Shown one piece after another: positions 32,239-41,661 of a stretch of DNA of 64,000 nucleotides. This stretch comes from Saccharopolyspora gloriosae (GTDB taxonomy: Bacteria > Actinomycetota > Actinomycetes > Mycobacteriales > Pseudonocardiaceae), in contig NZ_JACHIV010000001.1 of assembly GCF_014203325.1 (NCBI RefSeq), positions 496,001 through 560,000 on the forward strand, in the 5' to 3' direction. The translations under genes were made by a program, and so were the position numbers. Under the pieces are notes generated by a model. The model saw only the letters and a list, made by a program, of their open reading frames with translations. It ran no database searches and had not been told where the DNA came from. Each line of letters opens with the position of its first letter. Positions within the stretch are counted from its first letter, which is position 1.

Positions 32239-33623
32239 GGTGGTGGCCGTTGCGGCAGCTGCGCGCGTGGTGGGCGCGCCGCACCCTCCAGTTCCGGACC
32301 AGCGCGGTGGCGACCTTGGTCGCGCTCGTCGGACTCGGAGTGCTGGCGCACATCAGCGTCGGGCTGATCAGCTGGCTGCTGATCGAATCGGTCGACACCG
32401 AGCTGCGCACGAAGGTGGGCACCACCGCGCGCCAGGTGGCGGCAGGTGCCGTGCCGAACCGGCTCGCGGGCGGCGAGATCCGGATCTTGGACACTGCGGG
32501 CGCCCCCGTCGATGGGCTGCCGCCTCCGGAACTGACCTCGTGGGAGGTCAGCGCGCTCAAGAGCGGCGAAGGCCTCCTCGATTCGTCCTCGTACGGCGTG
32601 GACCAGGGCCTGTACCGCTGGGTGGGCATGGTCGTGCCCGACCCGGCGGGCAGTCCGCGGCTGGTGCTGGGAGCCGCGCACCTGGTGGGGCACGGCGACG
32701 CGCTGCGCACCGCGGGACGTGCCCTGACCCTCGGCCCGATCCTCGCCGCCGGGGCCGTCGGGATCGCGACCTGGCTCGTCGTGCGCAGATCGCTGCGACC
32801 CGTCGAACGGATGCGGCTCGCCGCGGTGAGCCTGCCGGAAGGACACCGGTTGCCGGTCTCCGACGCCGACGACGAACTGCGCGCGCTCGCCGTGGCGCTC
32901 AACGAGATGCTGGCCCGCCGGGACGGGGACACCGAGTGGTTGCGGCGGTTCACCGGGGACGCCGCGCACGAGCTGCGCAACCCGGTTGCCTCCATCCGCG
33001 CGCAGGCCGAGGTGGCGGTCGTGCACCCCGATCCGGAACTCGCGCACGAGACCTTGCAGGACATCGCCGCCGAAGCGCGGCGGCTGTCCGACCTGGTCGA
33101 CGGCCTGCTCGCGCTCGCGCGGGCCGAGTCGGGTTCGCAGCCGCAGCACCAGCCGATCGAGCTCGTCAGCGCCGTGCGCGCCGCGGCGGACCGGGCCAAC
33201 CTGCGCGGGTCCGGCCCCAGGGTGCGGGTCACCGCACCGACCGGAACCGTGGTGATCCTCGCGGGCGAGGCGGAAGTGGGGCGGGTGCTGGACAACCTGA
33301 TCACCAACGCGCTGCGGTACGCGCGGGCGCTGGTGCGGGTGTCGTTGCTGCCCGCGGCCGAGTCCGTCCGGCTGGTCGTCGACGACGACGGCCCCGGCAT
33401 CCCCGCCGCGCACCGCGGCCTGGTCTTCGACCGGTTCCACCGGGTGCAGCCCGATCGGGCTCGTGGCACCGGAGGGTCCGGGCTCGGGCTCGCGTTGGTC
33501 GCGGAGGCCGTGCGCGGGCGCGGTGGTTCGGTGCAGGCGGCGGAATCGCCGGAGGGCGGCGCCCGGATCGAGGTCCGCTGGCCGCTGCCCGGCCCGCTCC
33601 GGCCGGTGCCCCGTCAGCAGTGA
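32235..33623 (+). CDS. Sensor histidine kinase
   Basis: A 462-residue two-pass membrane kinase: TM1 about 25-48, an extracytoplasmic sensor (about 50-155), TM2 about 158-178, a HAMP region, DHp domain with H-box FTGDAAHELRNPVASI, and HATPase domain with N-box NLITNALRYA, DDDGPGIPAAHRGLVFDRFH and GSGLGLAL. The GTG start overlaps the regulator stop. The signal is unknown; the neighbouring LolA-like protein and exporter suggest an envelope cue. Confidence 0.93.
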   Translation: MRWWPLRQLRAWWARRTLQFRTSAVATLVALVGLGVLAHISVGLISWLLIESVDTELRTKVGTTARQVAAGAVPNRLAGGEIRILDTAGAPVDGLPPPELTSWEVSALKSGEGLLDSSSYGVDQGLYRWVGMVVPDPAGSPRLVLGAAHLVGHGDALRTAGRALTLGPILAAGAVGIATWLVVRRSLRPVERMRLAAVSLPEGHRLPVSDADDELRALAVALNEMLARRDGDTEWLRRFTGDAAHELRNPVASIRAQAEVAVVHPDPELAHETLQDIAAEARRLSDLVDGLLALARAESGSQPQHQPIELVSAVRAAADRANLRGSGPRVRVTAPTGTVVILAGEAEVGRVLDNLITNALRYARALVRVSLLPAAESVRLVVDDDGPGIPAAHRGLVFDRFHRVQPDRARGTGGSGLGLALVAEAVRGRGGSVQAAESPEGGARIEVRWPLPGPLRPVPRQQ

Positions 33624-33837
33624 GGTCGCCGCTGCGAACGCGGTGCGCAGCGTCCGGCTCGAGCGCGATCCCGCCGCAGGAGCGCTCGGCAGCGAGCGCG
33701 CCACCTCGGCGGCGGCCGTCCTGCCGGGCGGTCGCGCTCGCTGTGCGAGGGGCGCCTTGAACCGCTCGGCGAGCGACTTCGCGAACCGGAACCACCCCGG
33801 AGACCGCCGCGCGGGGTGTGGGGCAGGATGTTCGCCC

Positions 33838-34677
33838 GTGTCGGTGTTGCGAAGCACAGGTTTGATAGCGGCCCCGTTGACCACGGTCGGAGCGGCGCTG
33901 CGCCACACCCGCACCGCGGAGGACGGCTTGCGGGCGCTGGGGATCCAGGGCCGGGCGCTCACGCCCACCGCGGAACTCCTCGTTCCCGGCGACGACCTCG
34001 CCTTCCGGGTGCGGAAAGCCGGGCTGGCGAGGCTGCGCACCCGCATCGTGCGGGCCGACGCCGGGCGGCTGGAATCGGTGCTCATCGCTGGTCCTCTCTC
34101 GGAGTTGCGGCATGAATCAGTGCTGGCCGAAGCCGGTGGTCACACGCTGCTGACCGACTCGCTGCGGTGGACGACCCCGTTCGGGCCGCTCGGGCGGCTG
34201 GCCGACGTCGTGCTGGGCCGGCGGGTGGTGCTGGCGGTGCTGGCGAGCCGGTTGCGCGCGGTCGGCGAGCTCGCCGAGGAGTGGGCGGGCAGGCCCGTGG
34301 TGGTCGGGACCGCCATCACGCGCGGCGGACGCCTGCTGGTGCAGCAACGGCACTTCCCGGCGCGGGACGCGGGGAAGTGGGAGTTGCCCGGTGGCCGGGT
34401 CGAGGCCGGGGAGAGCGAGCAGGACGCCGTCATCCGGGAGTGCAAGGAGGAACTCGGCGTCGACGTGGTGCCGGGTGGACGGGTCGGTACGGACGTGCCG
34501 CTGCACAACGGGATGCTGCTGCGGGTGCACACCGCGGAACTCGCCGACCCCGAAGCGGAGCCGACGGCGGTCGAACACCGCGCGGTGCACTGGGCGCCCG
34601 CGGCCGAGCTCGGCGCGTTCGACTGGCTGGAGGCCGATCGCGTGCTGGTGCACTCGCTGCGCGACCTGCTGGCCTGA
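33838..34677 (+). CDS. Nudix hydrolase with N-terminal SRPBCC-like extension
   Basis: A 279-residue protein. Residues about 1-140 (MSVLRSTGLIAAPLTTVGAA, FRVRKAGLARLRTRI, LLTDSLRWTTPFGPLGRLAD) look like a lipid- or ligand-binding SRPBCC/polyketide-cyclase domain. Residues about 150-279 are MutT-like, with the full Nudix box GGRVEAGESEQDAVIRECKE-ELGV. It may hydrolyse a nucleoside diphosphate derivative such as an oxidised dNTP. The GTG at 33838 gives the whole first domain; separate genes would need an internal start that I do not see. The 214-bp gap upstream holds nothing I recognise. Confidence 0.75.
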   Translation: MSVLRSTGLIAAPLTTVGAALRHTRTAEDGLRALGIQGRALTPTAELLVPGDDLAFRVRKAGLARLRTRIVRADAGRLESVLIAGPLSELRHESVLAEAGGHTLLTDSLRWTTPFGPLGRLADVVLGRRVVLAVLASRLRAVGELAEEWAGRPVVVGTAITRGGRLLVQQRHFPARDAGKWELPGGRVEAGESEQDAVIRECKEELGVDVVPGGRVGTDVPLHNGMLLRVHTAELADPEAEPTAVEHRAVHWAPAAELGAFDWLEADRVLVHSLRDLLA

Positions 34678-34812
34678 CGATCCGCTCGGCGCCCGCGCGT
34701 GCTGCGGGGCGAGTGCTGGTCCGGGTGGTGTTCGCGGTGGTCATGAGCCCAGATTGCCGACGTCGATCAGGTGTTCGCCACCTTTTCGGCCGAGTGCACT
34801 CGAACTGGTGAA

Positions 34813-34852
34813 CGAACGGGTCGGCCGCGCGGCTGGGCGTCCGACCCGTTCG
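34813..34852 (-). terminator. Terminator of trpS
   Basis: CGAACGGGTCGG at 34813-34824 pairs perfectly with CCGACCCGTTCG at 34841-34852 (16-nt loop), 5 bp beyond the trpS stop on the minus strand. Confidence 0.6.
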
Positions 34853-34857
34853 CGCGC

Positions 34858-35823
34858 CTAGCGCAGTCCGGCCAGCCGCAACGCGGCGTCCAGCCTCGGC
34901 CGGGCCCGCTCCGCCGCGCGCCCGGCCCCCTTCTGCCTGGTCCGGTCCAGCTCGGCCGGATCGTCGAGCAGCTCCCGGGCGCCTTCCCGGACCGGTCGCA
35001 GCTGCTCGATCACGGCCTCCGCGACGGCGTCCTTGAGCTCGGAGTAGGTGCTCGCCGCCTCCGCCGCCGCGTACGGGCTCACGTCCCCGCACGCCCCGAG
35101 GATCTCCAGCAGGTTCGCCACCGCGGGCTGCTCGTCGGGGGCGTAGCGGACGGTGCCGAGGTCATCGGTCACCGCGCGGCGGAACTTGCGCCGCACCACG
35201 TCCGGCTCGTCCAGGGCGAACACGACGCCCGCGTGCTGCTGCGCGGACTTGGCCATCTTGCGCGCCGGGTCCGACAGGTTCCGCACCGCCGCGGCGGTGC
35301 GCGGCACCACCGCCCGGGGGATCGCGAACACCTCGCCGTAGGTGCCGTTGAACCGCCGCGCCAAGGTGCGCGCCAGCTCCACGTGCTGGTTCTGGTCGAC
35401 GCCCACCGGGACTTCCGTCGTGCCCTGCAGCAGGATGTCCGCGGCCATCAGCACCGGGTAGGTGAGCAGGCCGAGCCGGGCGGTGTCCTGGCCGGCGCCC
35501 TTCTCCTTGAACTGGATCATCCGGGCGGCTTCGCCGTAGCCGCAAGCGCACTCCAGCACCCAGTTCAGCGCGCCCAGCTCGCCCGCCAGGTCGGATTGCA
35601 CGAACACCGTCTCCGGCGCGATGCCGCCGGCCAGCAGCACGGCCAGGTTCTCCCTGGTGAGGGCGCGCAGGCGTTCCGGCCGGTAGGGCATGGTCATCGC
35701 GTGCAGGTCCGAGATGAAGTACAGGTCGTCGGGCCCGCCCTCGGTCGCCCAGCGGCGCAGCGCGCCGAGGTGGTTGCCCAAGTGGACGTGGCCGGACGGG
35801 GTGATGCCGGACAAACGGGTCAC
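34858..35823 (-). CDS. trpS: Tryptophan-tRNA ligase
   Basis: Charges tRNA-Trp. The 321-residue class I synthetase has the HIGH equivalent HLGNHLG near residue 13, FISDLHAMT, QSDLAGELGALNWVLECACG, and the KMSKS loop as KMAKS near 195. The length and PVGVDQNQHVELAR region are typical of bacterial TrpRS. GGAGAG precedes the GTG start. About 85 nt upstream ends a short leader ORF with two adjacent Trp codons, so expression is probably controlled by tryptophan supply. Confidence 0.95.
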   Translation of the reverse strand: MTRLSGITPSGHVHLGNHLGALRRWATEGGPDDLYFISDLHAMTMPYRPERLRALTRENLAVLLAGGIAPETVFVQSDLAGELGALNWVLECACGYGEAARMIQFKEKGAGQDTARLGLLTYPVLMAADILLQGTTEVPVGVDQNQHVELARTLARRFNGTYGEVFAIPRAVVPRTAAAVRNLSDPARKMAKSAQQHAGVVFALDEPDVVRRKFRRAVTDDLGTVRYAPDEQPAVANLLEILGACGDVSPYAAAEAASTYSELKDAVAEAVIEQLRPVREGARELLDDPAELDRTRQKGAGRAAERARPRLDAALRLAGLR

Positions 35824-35907
35824 GATCTCTCCTGCTGATCGGAGCCGCTCACCAGTCCGGTCCTCGCACCGCTCGGCCGCCTGGTGGCGACCGATGTGCG
35901 TGCGGGT

Positions 35908-35982
35908 TCAGTGCACGACGAGCCGGGGCCGCCCTCGGGCGGCCCACCACATGCTCAGGCGCGGATGCGACATTTCGTGCAC
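35908..35982 (-). CDS. Trp-rich leader peptide upstream of trpS
   Basis: A 24-codon ORF (MHEMSHPRLSMWWAARGRPR and LVVH) with tandem Trp codons at 35944-35949. The GTG start lies 7 nt after TAAAGT (35990-35995), fitting a leaderless transcript; ATG starts at 35973 and 35952 are alternatives. The hairpin GGCCGCCC/GGGCGGCC (35927-35934 and 35937-35944) begins right at the Trp codons, so a ribosome stalled there would melt it. This is the classical architecture of ribosome-mediated attenuation. Confidence 0.7.
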   Translation of the reverse strand: MHEMSHPRLSMWWAARGRPRLVVH

Positions 35983-35995
35983 GGCGCGCACTTTA
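35926..35995 (-). promoter_or_regulatory. Promoter and attenuator of the trpS leader
   Basis: Includes the -10 box TAAAGT and an 8-10-bp GC stem overlapping the Trp codons. No T-run follows within the 85 nt before trpS, so translational rather than transcriptional attenuation is possible. Confidence 0.55.
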
Positions 35996-36042
35996 GCAGA
36001 GAGATATAGGCATTCGCGGTGCGGGAGGACTATCGTGGAATC

Positions 36043-36366
36043 ATGTTCGTCGTATTGCTGAACTACACCGCTCCGCAATCAGACATCGACGGCGCATTGG
36101 TGGATCACTATGAGTGGGTGACTCGACATTACGAGGCCGGTGACTTCATCACGACCGGTCATCGAACTCCGGAACCGGGAAGACCGTTGACCGGCGGCGT
36201 GCTCATAGCCCGTTCCATGACTCGGGGAAGGCTGGAGGCCATCCTCGCCACCGATCCCTTCGAGCTGCGAAAACTCGCGCGGCACGAGGTGATCGAATTC
36301 CAGGCGCTGCGCACGGTGCCGGAGATGGCGAAGTACGCGGACCAGCTCGTCCCCGCAACCGAATAG
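36043..36366 (+). CDS. YciI-like protein
   Basis: A 107-residue protein starting MFVVLLNYTAPQSDIDGALV with HYEWVTRHYEAGDFITTGHR and a DPFELRKLARHEVIEFQAL end, the layout of YciI/YCII-related ferredoxin-like dimers. The conserved His (HYEW) and the Asp in TDPF are where the family places a possible active site. TATCGT lies 6 nt before the ATG, suggesting leaderless translation. Substrate unknown. Confidence 0.8.
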   Translation: MFVVLLNYTAPQSDIDGALVDHYEWVTRHYEAGDFITTGHRTPEPGRPLTGGVLIARSMTRGRLEAILATDPFELRKLARHEVIEFQALRTVPEMAKYADQLVPATE

Positions 36367-36410
36367 GCGTACGACATCGATCCGCGCCTGGGTTGACGCC
36401 GAGGTGCGGA

Positions 36411-36581
36411 TCAGTGCGACTTCTTTCCCTTTGAGTCTTTCTTAGACTTCTTTTGCGCTTTCTTGACTTCGTGCTCTTTTGCGTCCTTCAACGCTTCGCG
36501 CAACACCACGATCGGGCACTTCTTGCACGGTGGGCGCGAATGGCAGCACTTTCGCTTGACCTTGATCGTTTTCTTGCTCAC
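36411..36581 (-). CDS. Lys-rich small Cys protein (KKCC...PPCKKCP motif)
   Basis: A 56-residue very basic protein, from a GTG at 36581, with KVKRKCCHSRPPCKKCPIVV and a Lys-rich tail ending KKSKKDSKGKKSH. A longer frame to 36752 exists, but its extra part lacks bias and the conserved-looking core starts here. Four Cys in CC-x5-CxxC probably bind zinc. From memory, similar short proteins are widespread in actinobacteria and uncharacterised; nucleic-acid binding is a guess based on charge. Confidence 0.6.
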   Translation of the reverse strand: MSKKTIKVKRKCCHSRPPCKKCPIVVLREALKDAKEHEVKKAQKKSKKDSKGKKSH

Positions 36582-36986
36582 GCTGGGCTTCCCGCTGCCG
36601 GAGACGTCCGCTGGGGACCGGACGCCGTCAGCGTAGGGCCGGTGGGCCGCCCGTTGCGAACTCGATGCGGCCTGCGCGGGTGTTGCGCTCAACACCTGTC
36701 GTCGGGCCCGGCCGTCAAGTGCTCTACGCTGGAAGAGGCCGCGTGTCGACAACGCACCGAAGCCTTAGCAGTGTCGGGCCCGTGACGTGTCGGGCCCCGC
36801 CGTCCGTGATCGGTCGCCTTTCTTCGATGGGCGGACCGTGCCGGAACAACGGGGTCCCCGGAGCGCGGGTCCGCGCCGGGGCCGCGAGTTCCGCAGCGGC
36901 GGCAGCGGAGCCGTGGCAGCCCAGGTCGACAAGCGCCGCCGCCATGCCAGACCCGATCTTTGTCTTCCAACTCATGGAGTGCTCGC
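36582..36986. other. 405-bp intergenic region upstream of typA
   Basis: I find no convincing gene. Short frames here lack codon bias. The only feature is a direct repeat GTGTCGGGCCC at 36771-36781 and 36787-36797. It must carry the typA promoter, but no clear -35/-10 pair stands out. Confidence 0.4.
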
Positions 36987-38912
36987 GTGCCCGCCACCAG
37001 CGTCGCCGAACCGAACCAGCGGATCCGTACCGATCTGCGCAACGTCGCGATCGTCGCGCACGTCGACCACGGTAAGACCACCCTGGTGGACGCCATGCTG
37101 CGGCAATCCGGCGCCTTCTCCGAACGTGCCGAGCTCGTCGACCGGGTCATGGACTCCAATGACCTGGAGCGGGAAAAGGGCATCACGATCCTGGCCAAGA
37201 ACACGGCCATCCGGCGGGTGACCGAAGACGGCCCCGTCACCATCAACGTGATCGACACCCCCGGCCACGCCGACTTCGGCGGTGAGGTCGAGCGCGGCCT
37301 GTCCATGGCCGACGGCGTGGTGCTGCTGGTCGACGCCAGCGAGGGGCCGCTGCCCCAGACGCGGTTCGTGCTGCGCAAGGCGCTGGCCGCCAAGCTCCCG
37401 GTGATCCTGGTCGTGAACAAGGTCGACCGCCCCGACGCGCGGTGCTCCGAGGTCGTCGAAGAGGCCCACGACCTGCTGCTGGACCTCGCCTCCGAGCTCG
37501 ACGACGGTGAGGGCTCGGTGGACATGGACGCCGTGCTGAACCTCCCGGTGATCTACGCCTCCGCCCGTGCGGGCCGCGCCAGCCGCACGCAGCCGACCGA
37601 CGGCGACCTCCCCGAGGACGAAGACCTCACCGCGCTGTTCGACACCCTGATGGAGCACGTGCCCGCTCCGCTCGGCGACCACGAAGCGCCGCTGCGGGCG
37701 CTGGTGACGAACCTCGACGCGTCCTCCTTCCTGGGCCGGATCGCGCTGTGCCGCATCCACGCGGGCACGTTGAGCAAGGGCCAGACCGTCGGCTGGTGCC
37801 GCGAGGACGGCACCGTCGAGAAGGTGCGGCTCACCGAGCTGCTCATCACCGAGAACCTCGACCGCGTCTCCACCACCGAGGCCTACGCCGGTGACCTGGT
37901 GGCGATCGCGGGCATCCCGGACATCACCATCGGTGACACCCTGGCCGACCCGGACGACCCGCAGCCGCTGCCGCGGATCACCGTGGACGACCCGGCGATC
38001 TCGATGACCATCGGTGTGAACACCTCGCCGATGACCGGCCGCAACGGCGGCACCAAGGTCACCGCGCGGTTCGTGAAGAACCGCCTCGACGCCGAACTGA
38101 TCGGCAACGTCAGCATCAAGGTCGTGCCGACCGAGCGCCCCGACACCTGGGAGGTCCAGGGACGTGGCGAGCTGGCGCTGGCGGTGCTGGTGGAGACCAT
38201 GCGGCGGGAGGGCTTCGAGCTCACCGTCGGCAAGCCGCAGGTGGTCACCAAGACCATCGACGGCAAGCTCTCCGAGCCGTTCGAGCGGCTGACGATCGAC
38301 GCCCCCGAGGAGCACCTGGGCGCGATCACGCAGCTGCTGGCCGGCCGCAAGGGCAAGATGGAGACGATGGACGGGCACGGCACCGGCCGGATCAAGCTGG
38401 ACTACGTGATCCCGTCGCGCGGCCTGATCGGCTTCCGCACCGAGTTCCTCACCGAGACCCGCGGCACCGGCATCGCCAACCACGTCTTCGAGGGCTACTT
38501 CCCGTGGGTCGGCGAGCTGCGCACGCGGCACACCGGTTCGCTGGTCGCGGACCGCACCGGCCCGGTCACCAGCTACGCGATGATGCAGCTGGCGGACCGC
38601 GGCACGTTCTTCGTGGAGCCCGGCGCCGAGGTGTACGAGGGCATGGTCGTGGGCGAGAACCCGCGCGCCGAGGACCTCGACATCAACGTCACCAAGGAGA
38701 AGAAGCTCACCAACATGCGCTCCGCCACCGGCGACGAGCTGGAGCGGCTGGCCCGCCCCCGCACGCTGGGCCTGGAGGAGGCGCTGGAGTTCTGCTCCGG
38801 CGACGAGTGCGTCGAGGTCGGTCCGGACGCGATCCGGGTGCGCAAGATGGTGCTCGACAGCACGACCCGCGGCCGGGAGCGCTCGCGGGCGAAGGCTCGC
38901 GACAACGGCTGA
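36987..38912 (+). CDS. typA: Translational GTPase TypA/BipA
   Basis: Ribosome-binding elongation-factor-like GTPase involved in 50S assembly and stress adaptation. The 641-residue protein has G1 [10 protein letters not shown]2 region EREKGITI, G3 [16 protein letters not shown] and G4 VVNKVDRP. Domain II, the EF-G-like domains III and V and the BipA-specific C-terminal domain follow ([20 protein letters not shown]). The GTG at 36987 is chosen because GGAG lies 7 nt upstream; earlier frame extension has no support. In M. tuberculosis typA also precedes lpqW and mshB. Confidence 0.95.
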   Translation: MPATSVAEPNQRIRTDLRNVAIVAHVDHGKTTLVDAMLRQSGAFSERAELVDRVMDSNDLEREKGITILAKNTAIRRVTEDGPVTINVIDTPGHADFGGEVERGLSMADGVVLLVDASEGPLPQTRFVLRKALAAKLPVILVVNKVDRPDARCSEVVEEAHDLLLDLASELDDGEGSVDMDAVLNLPVIYASARAGRASRTQPTDGDLPEDEDLTALFDTLMEHVPAPLGDHEAPLRALVTNLDASSFLGRIALCRIHAGTLSKGQTVGWCREDGTVEKVRLTELLITENLDRVSTTEAYAGDLVAIAGIPDITIGDTLADPDDPQPLPRITVDDPAISMTIGVNTSPMTGRNGGTKVTARFVKNRLDAELIGNVSIKVVPTERPDTWEVQGRGELALAVLVETMRREGFELTVGKPQVVTKTIDGKLSEPFERLTIDAPEEHLGAITQLLAGRKGKMETMDGHGTGRIKLDYVIPSRGLIGFRTEFLTETRGTGIANHVFEGYFPWVGELRTRHTGSLVADRTGPVTSYAMMQLADRGTFFVEPGAEVYEGMVVGENPRAEDLDINVTKEKKLTNMRSATGDELERLARPRTLGLEEALEFCSGDECVEVGPDAIRVRKMVLDSTTRGRERSRAKARDNG

Positions 38913-38969
38913 GCTCCCCGTTCCACCTGAGCGGAAGCTGAGCGTTTCCACCCCGGTGTGCAGTGTTGA

Positions 38970-39007
38970 AAGGACGCGCGGAACCATGAGGGTTTCCGCG
39001 CGTCCTT
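38970..39007 (+). terminator. Terminator of typA
   Basis: AAGGACGCGCGG at 38970-38981 pairs with CCGCGCGTCCTT at 38996-39007, extended inward by AACC/GGTT with one bulge. CTTT follows. It lies 58 bp after the typA stop. Confidence 0.75.
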
Positions 39008-39070
39008 CTTTGGGGGGACATCGCGCCCGCCTGGATTCGGCAACCGGGGACAAAGGGGAGGTTCGGCAGC

Positions 39071-40804
39071 GTGCACCAGGGTCGACGTCCGTTCACCGTG
39101 GTCAGCTTGCTGGTCACCATCGGGAGCTTGGTGGTGGCCTGCACCGACGCGCCGCCGCCCCCGCTGGTCGAGCCGCCTGAGCCCAGTCCGCAGACGGCTC
39201 CCTCGACGCAACCGATGCCGACCGAGGTCGTCGTCGGCGTCGACTCGCTGGAGGGCGGGTTCAACCCGCACACGCTGGCCGACCTGTCGCCGACGAGTTC
39301 GGCGCTGTCGAGCCTGATGCTGCCCTCGGTGTTCCGGCCCGCGCCGGACGGCACGCGGACGCTGGACACGACGCTGATGGAGTCGGCGGAGGTGCTGCCG
39401 GAGGCCGAGCGGTTCACGGTGCACTACCGGATCCGCAAGGAAGCGGCTTGGTCGGACGGTGCGCCGATCGCCGCCGAGGACTTCGTCTACCTGTGGGAGC
39501 AGTTGCGCTCCCAACCGGGCGTGTCGGATCCGGCCGGGTACCAGCTGATCGACGACGTGCAGTCCCGGGAGGGCGGCAAAGCCGTCGAGGTGACCTTCGA
39601 ACGGCCCTACCCGGGCTGGCAGAGCCTGTTCACGAACCTGCTTCCCGCGCACCTGCTGCGGGACGCGCCGCGAGGCTGGACGACGGCGCTGGACAGCGGC
39701 TACCCGGCCTCGGGCGGGCCGTTCGCGATCCGGCAGGTCGACCTGCAGCGCGGCGAGATCATCCTGGAACGCAACGACCGGTTCTGGGGTCCGCCCGCGG
39801 TCTCCGACCGCATCGTGCTGCGCGCCAGCGACCAGGCCGGCCAGGTCGAGGCGCTGCGCAGCGGCGACAGCCACCTGGCGGTGTTCGGCGCCGACCGCTC
39901 GACGATGGCGGCGCTGCGCGAGCTCGGTTCCTCGGTGCAGGTCAGCACGGTGCCCCGGCCGGCCACGATGCAGGTGCTGCTGCGGCCGACCAGCGCCCAG
40001 CTCGCCGACGCGCGAGTGCGCAACGCGGTCGTGGCCGGGCTCGACCGGCAGGCGCTGATCGACGCGGGAAGCGGCGGCGGCCCCGGCGACCAGCTGCACG
40101 CGCACAGCCAGGTGCTGGCGCCGTCGGAACGCGGCTACACGCCCACCGAACCTCCCGGCGAGGACGGGCCGTCTCCGGAACGGGTGCGCCGACTGCTCAC
40201 CGAAGCCGGATACCGGCACGAAGCGGGCGCCTGGACGAAGGACGGTCGCACGCTGAACCTGGTGATCGCGGCTCCGTTCGAGCACGAGCAGTACATCCGC
40301 ATCGCCGAAGCCGCCGCGAAGCAGCTGCGGGCGCAGGACGTGCACGCCACCGTGGTCACGCCGACCAGCGATCAGATGTTCGGCGAGATGCTGCCGACGA
40401 ACCCGCTGTCCGAGGAGCCCGGCGCGTCGAGCTCCGTCGACATGGCGATCGCGCCGCGGCCCGCCGACGGGGACCCCGCGGCGATGATGGCGGCCTCCTA
40501 CGGCTGCCCCGGCGTCGACTCCGACGACCAGCCGTTCCCGTTCACCGCAACCGGGTTCTGCGACCAGCTGCTGCAACCGACGATCGACGCGGCCCTCAGC
40601 GGAGCGCTGCCGTTCGAAGAGGCCTCGGCGAAGGTCGAATCGGTGCTGTGGTCGCAGGCCGTGGCGCTGCCGCTGTACCAGCAGGCGCAGGTGCTGGCGT
40701 TCGGCCGCGAAGTGCGCGGCGTGCAGCGCGGCAACGGGCTCGCAGGCCCGTTCTCCACGGCAGCTCAATGGCAGGGCACCCCCAGCGACAACGACGGGTA
40801 CTGA
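39071..40804 (+). CDS. lpqW: SBP_bac_5-type lipoprotein, probable LpqW homologue
   Basis: A 577-residue exported lipoprotein of the oligopeptide-binding fold (family 5): signal peptide with lipobox VVAC (Cys near 24), a Pro-rich linker, then the SBP core (TEVVVGVDSLEGGFNPHTLA, YRIRKEAAWSDGAPIAAEDF, FTNLLPAHLLRDAP, GGPFAIRQVDLQRGEIILER). No permease or ATPase genes adjoin, unlike true importers. LpqW in mycobacteria is such an orphan, follows typA in the genome, and regulates PIM/lipomannan synthesis. Orthology is inferred from fold and synteny; a peptide-binding role is the alternative. Confidence 0.75.
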   Translation: MHQGRRPFTVVSLLVTIGSLVVACTDAPPPPLVEPPEPSPQTAPSTQPMPTEVVVGVDSLEGGFNPHTLADLSPTSSALSSLMLPSVFRPAPDGTRTLDTTLMESAEVLPEAERFTVHYRIRKEAAWSDGAPIAAEDFVYLWEQLRSQPGVSDPAGYQLIDDVQSREGGKAVEVTFERPYPGWQSLFTNLLPAHLLRDAPRGWTTALDSGYPASGGPFAIRQVDLQRGEIILERNDRFWGPPAVSDRIVLRASDQAGQVEALRSGDSHLAVFGADRSTMAALRELGSSVQVSTVPRPATMQVLLRPTSAQLADARVRNAVVAGLDRQALIDAGSGGGPGDQLHAHSQVLAPSERGYTPTEPPGEDGPSPERVRRLLTEAGYRHEAGAWTKDGRTLNLVIAAPFEHEQYIRIAEAAAKQLRAQDVHATVVTPTSDQMFGEMLPTNPLSEEPGASSSVDMAIAPRPADGDPAAMMAASYGCPGVDSDDQPFPFTATGFCDQLLQPTIDAALSGALPFEEASAKVESVLWSQAVALPLYQQAQVLAFGREVRGVQRGNGLAGPFSTAAQWQGTPSDNDGY

Positions 40805-40807
40805 GGA

Positions 40808-40837
40808 CTGGGCCCGTTCTGCTCGGGTGTGGCCCAG
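40808..40837 (+). terminator. Hairpin after the lpqW-like gene
   Basis: CTGGGCC at 40808-40814 pairs with GGCCCAG at 40831-40837, 4 bp after the stop. No T-run. Confidence 0.4.
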
Positions 40838-40937
40838 GGGATGTTGAGTGTTGCCTTCGGCGGCGGGGCTGTGGGGCTCCGCTGCCGGTCAGCAGGTGGG
40901 CCGGGGTGTCCTCGGCTCGCCGGGGATCGGAGGAGAA

Positions 40938-41540
40938 GTGGTGGAGACGGGGCGTTTGCAGCAGGTCGGGGTCTTCCACATGCGGCAGCGCATGACGTTG
41001 ATGGTGAACCGGTACGAGATCCGCGCCGACGACGGGCAGGGCGGGGAAGGCGAACTGGTCGCGTTCGCGCAGCAGAAGCGGGTCGCGTTCAAGGAGCAGG
41101 TCACGCTCTACACCGACTCCGACAAGTCCGAGGTGCTGGCCGGGTTCCGGGCGCGCAAGGCGCTGGACCTCGCCTCCGGCTACGACGTGACCGACGCGGC
41201 GGGTGCGCCGATCGGGCTGTTCCGCAAGGACTTCCGCAAGTCCCTGACCCGTTCGACGTGGCACCTGGAGCAGCCGGGGCGCCCCGTCTGCACCGGCCAC
41301 GAGCGGAGCAAGCCGATCGCGGTGCTGCGCAGGCTGTGGGAGTTCATCCCGCTGCTGGAGAACATCCCGTTCTTCTTCCCGTACCACTTCGACTTCGCCG
41401 TGGACGGCGAGAACGCGGTGTCGGTGGAGCGGAAGGTCTCCCTGCGGGACCGCTACGTGATCAAGATCGAGGACGAGCGGCTGGACCGCAGGCTGGTGTT
41501 CGCCCAGGCGATCGCGCTGGACGCGTTGCAGGGACGGTGA
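40938..41540 (+). CDS. LURP-one-related / phospholipid-scramblase-like protein
   Basis: A 200-residue protein with a Tubby-like beta barrel pattern: FHMRQRMTLMVNRYEIRADD, VAFAQQKRVAFKEQVTLYTD, GFRARKALDLASGYDVTDAA, IGLFRKDFRKSLTRSTWHLE and a hydrophobic IPFFFPYHFDF strand. This is the layout of LURP-one/DUF567 proteins. The GTG at 40938 follows GGAGGAGAA; a second GTG is adjacent. Cellular role unknown, probably soluble or membrane-associated. Confidence 0.7.
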   Translation: MVETGRLQQVGVFHMRQRMTLMVNRYEIRADDGQGGEGELVAFAQQKRVAFKEQVTLYTDSDKSEVLAGFRARKALDLASGYDVTDAAGAPIGLFRKDFRKSLTRSTWHLEQPGRPVCTGHERSKPIAVLRRLWEFIPLLENIPFFFPYHFDFAVDGENAVSVERKVSLRDRYVIKIEDERLDRRLVFAQAIALDALQGR

Positions 41541-41661
41541 TCCGTCCGGGCGGTTCGGTCCACCGGCACGGGTGAAGTTGATCCGCGCTGGTTGACAGGG
41601 CGCCTCCGCAGCCGCTCGACCACCGCGTGGAGGTGGAGACCGTTCCGATTAGGCTGGCCCG

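Noticed and set aside
36582-36752. N-terminal extension of the Lys-rich Cys protein
   Set aside because: The extra 57 codons show no bias or conserved-looking pattern, whereas the core starts with a good GTG at 36581.
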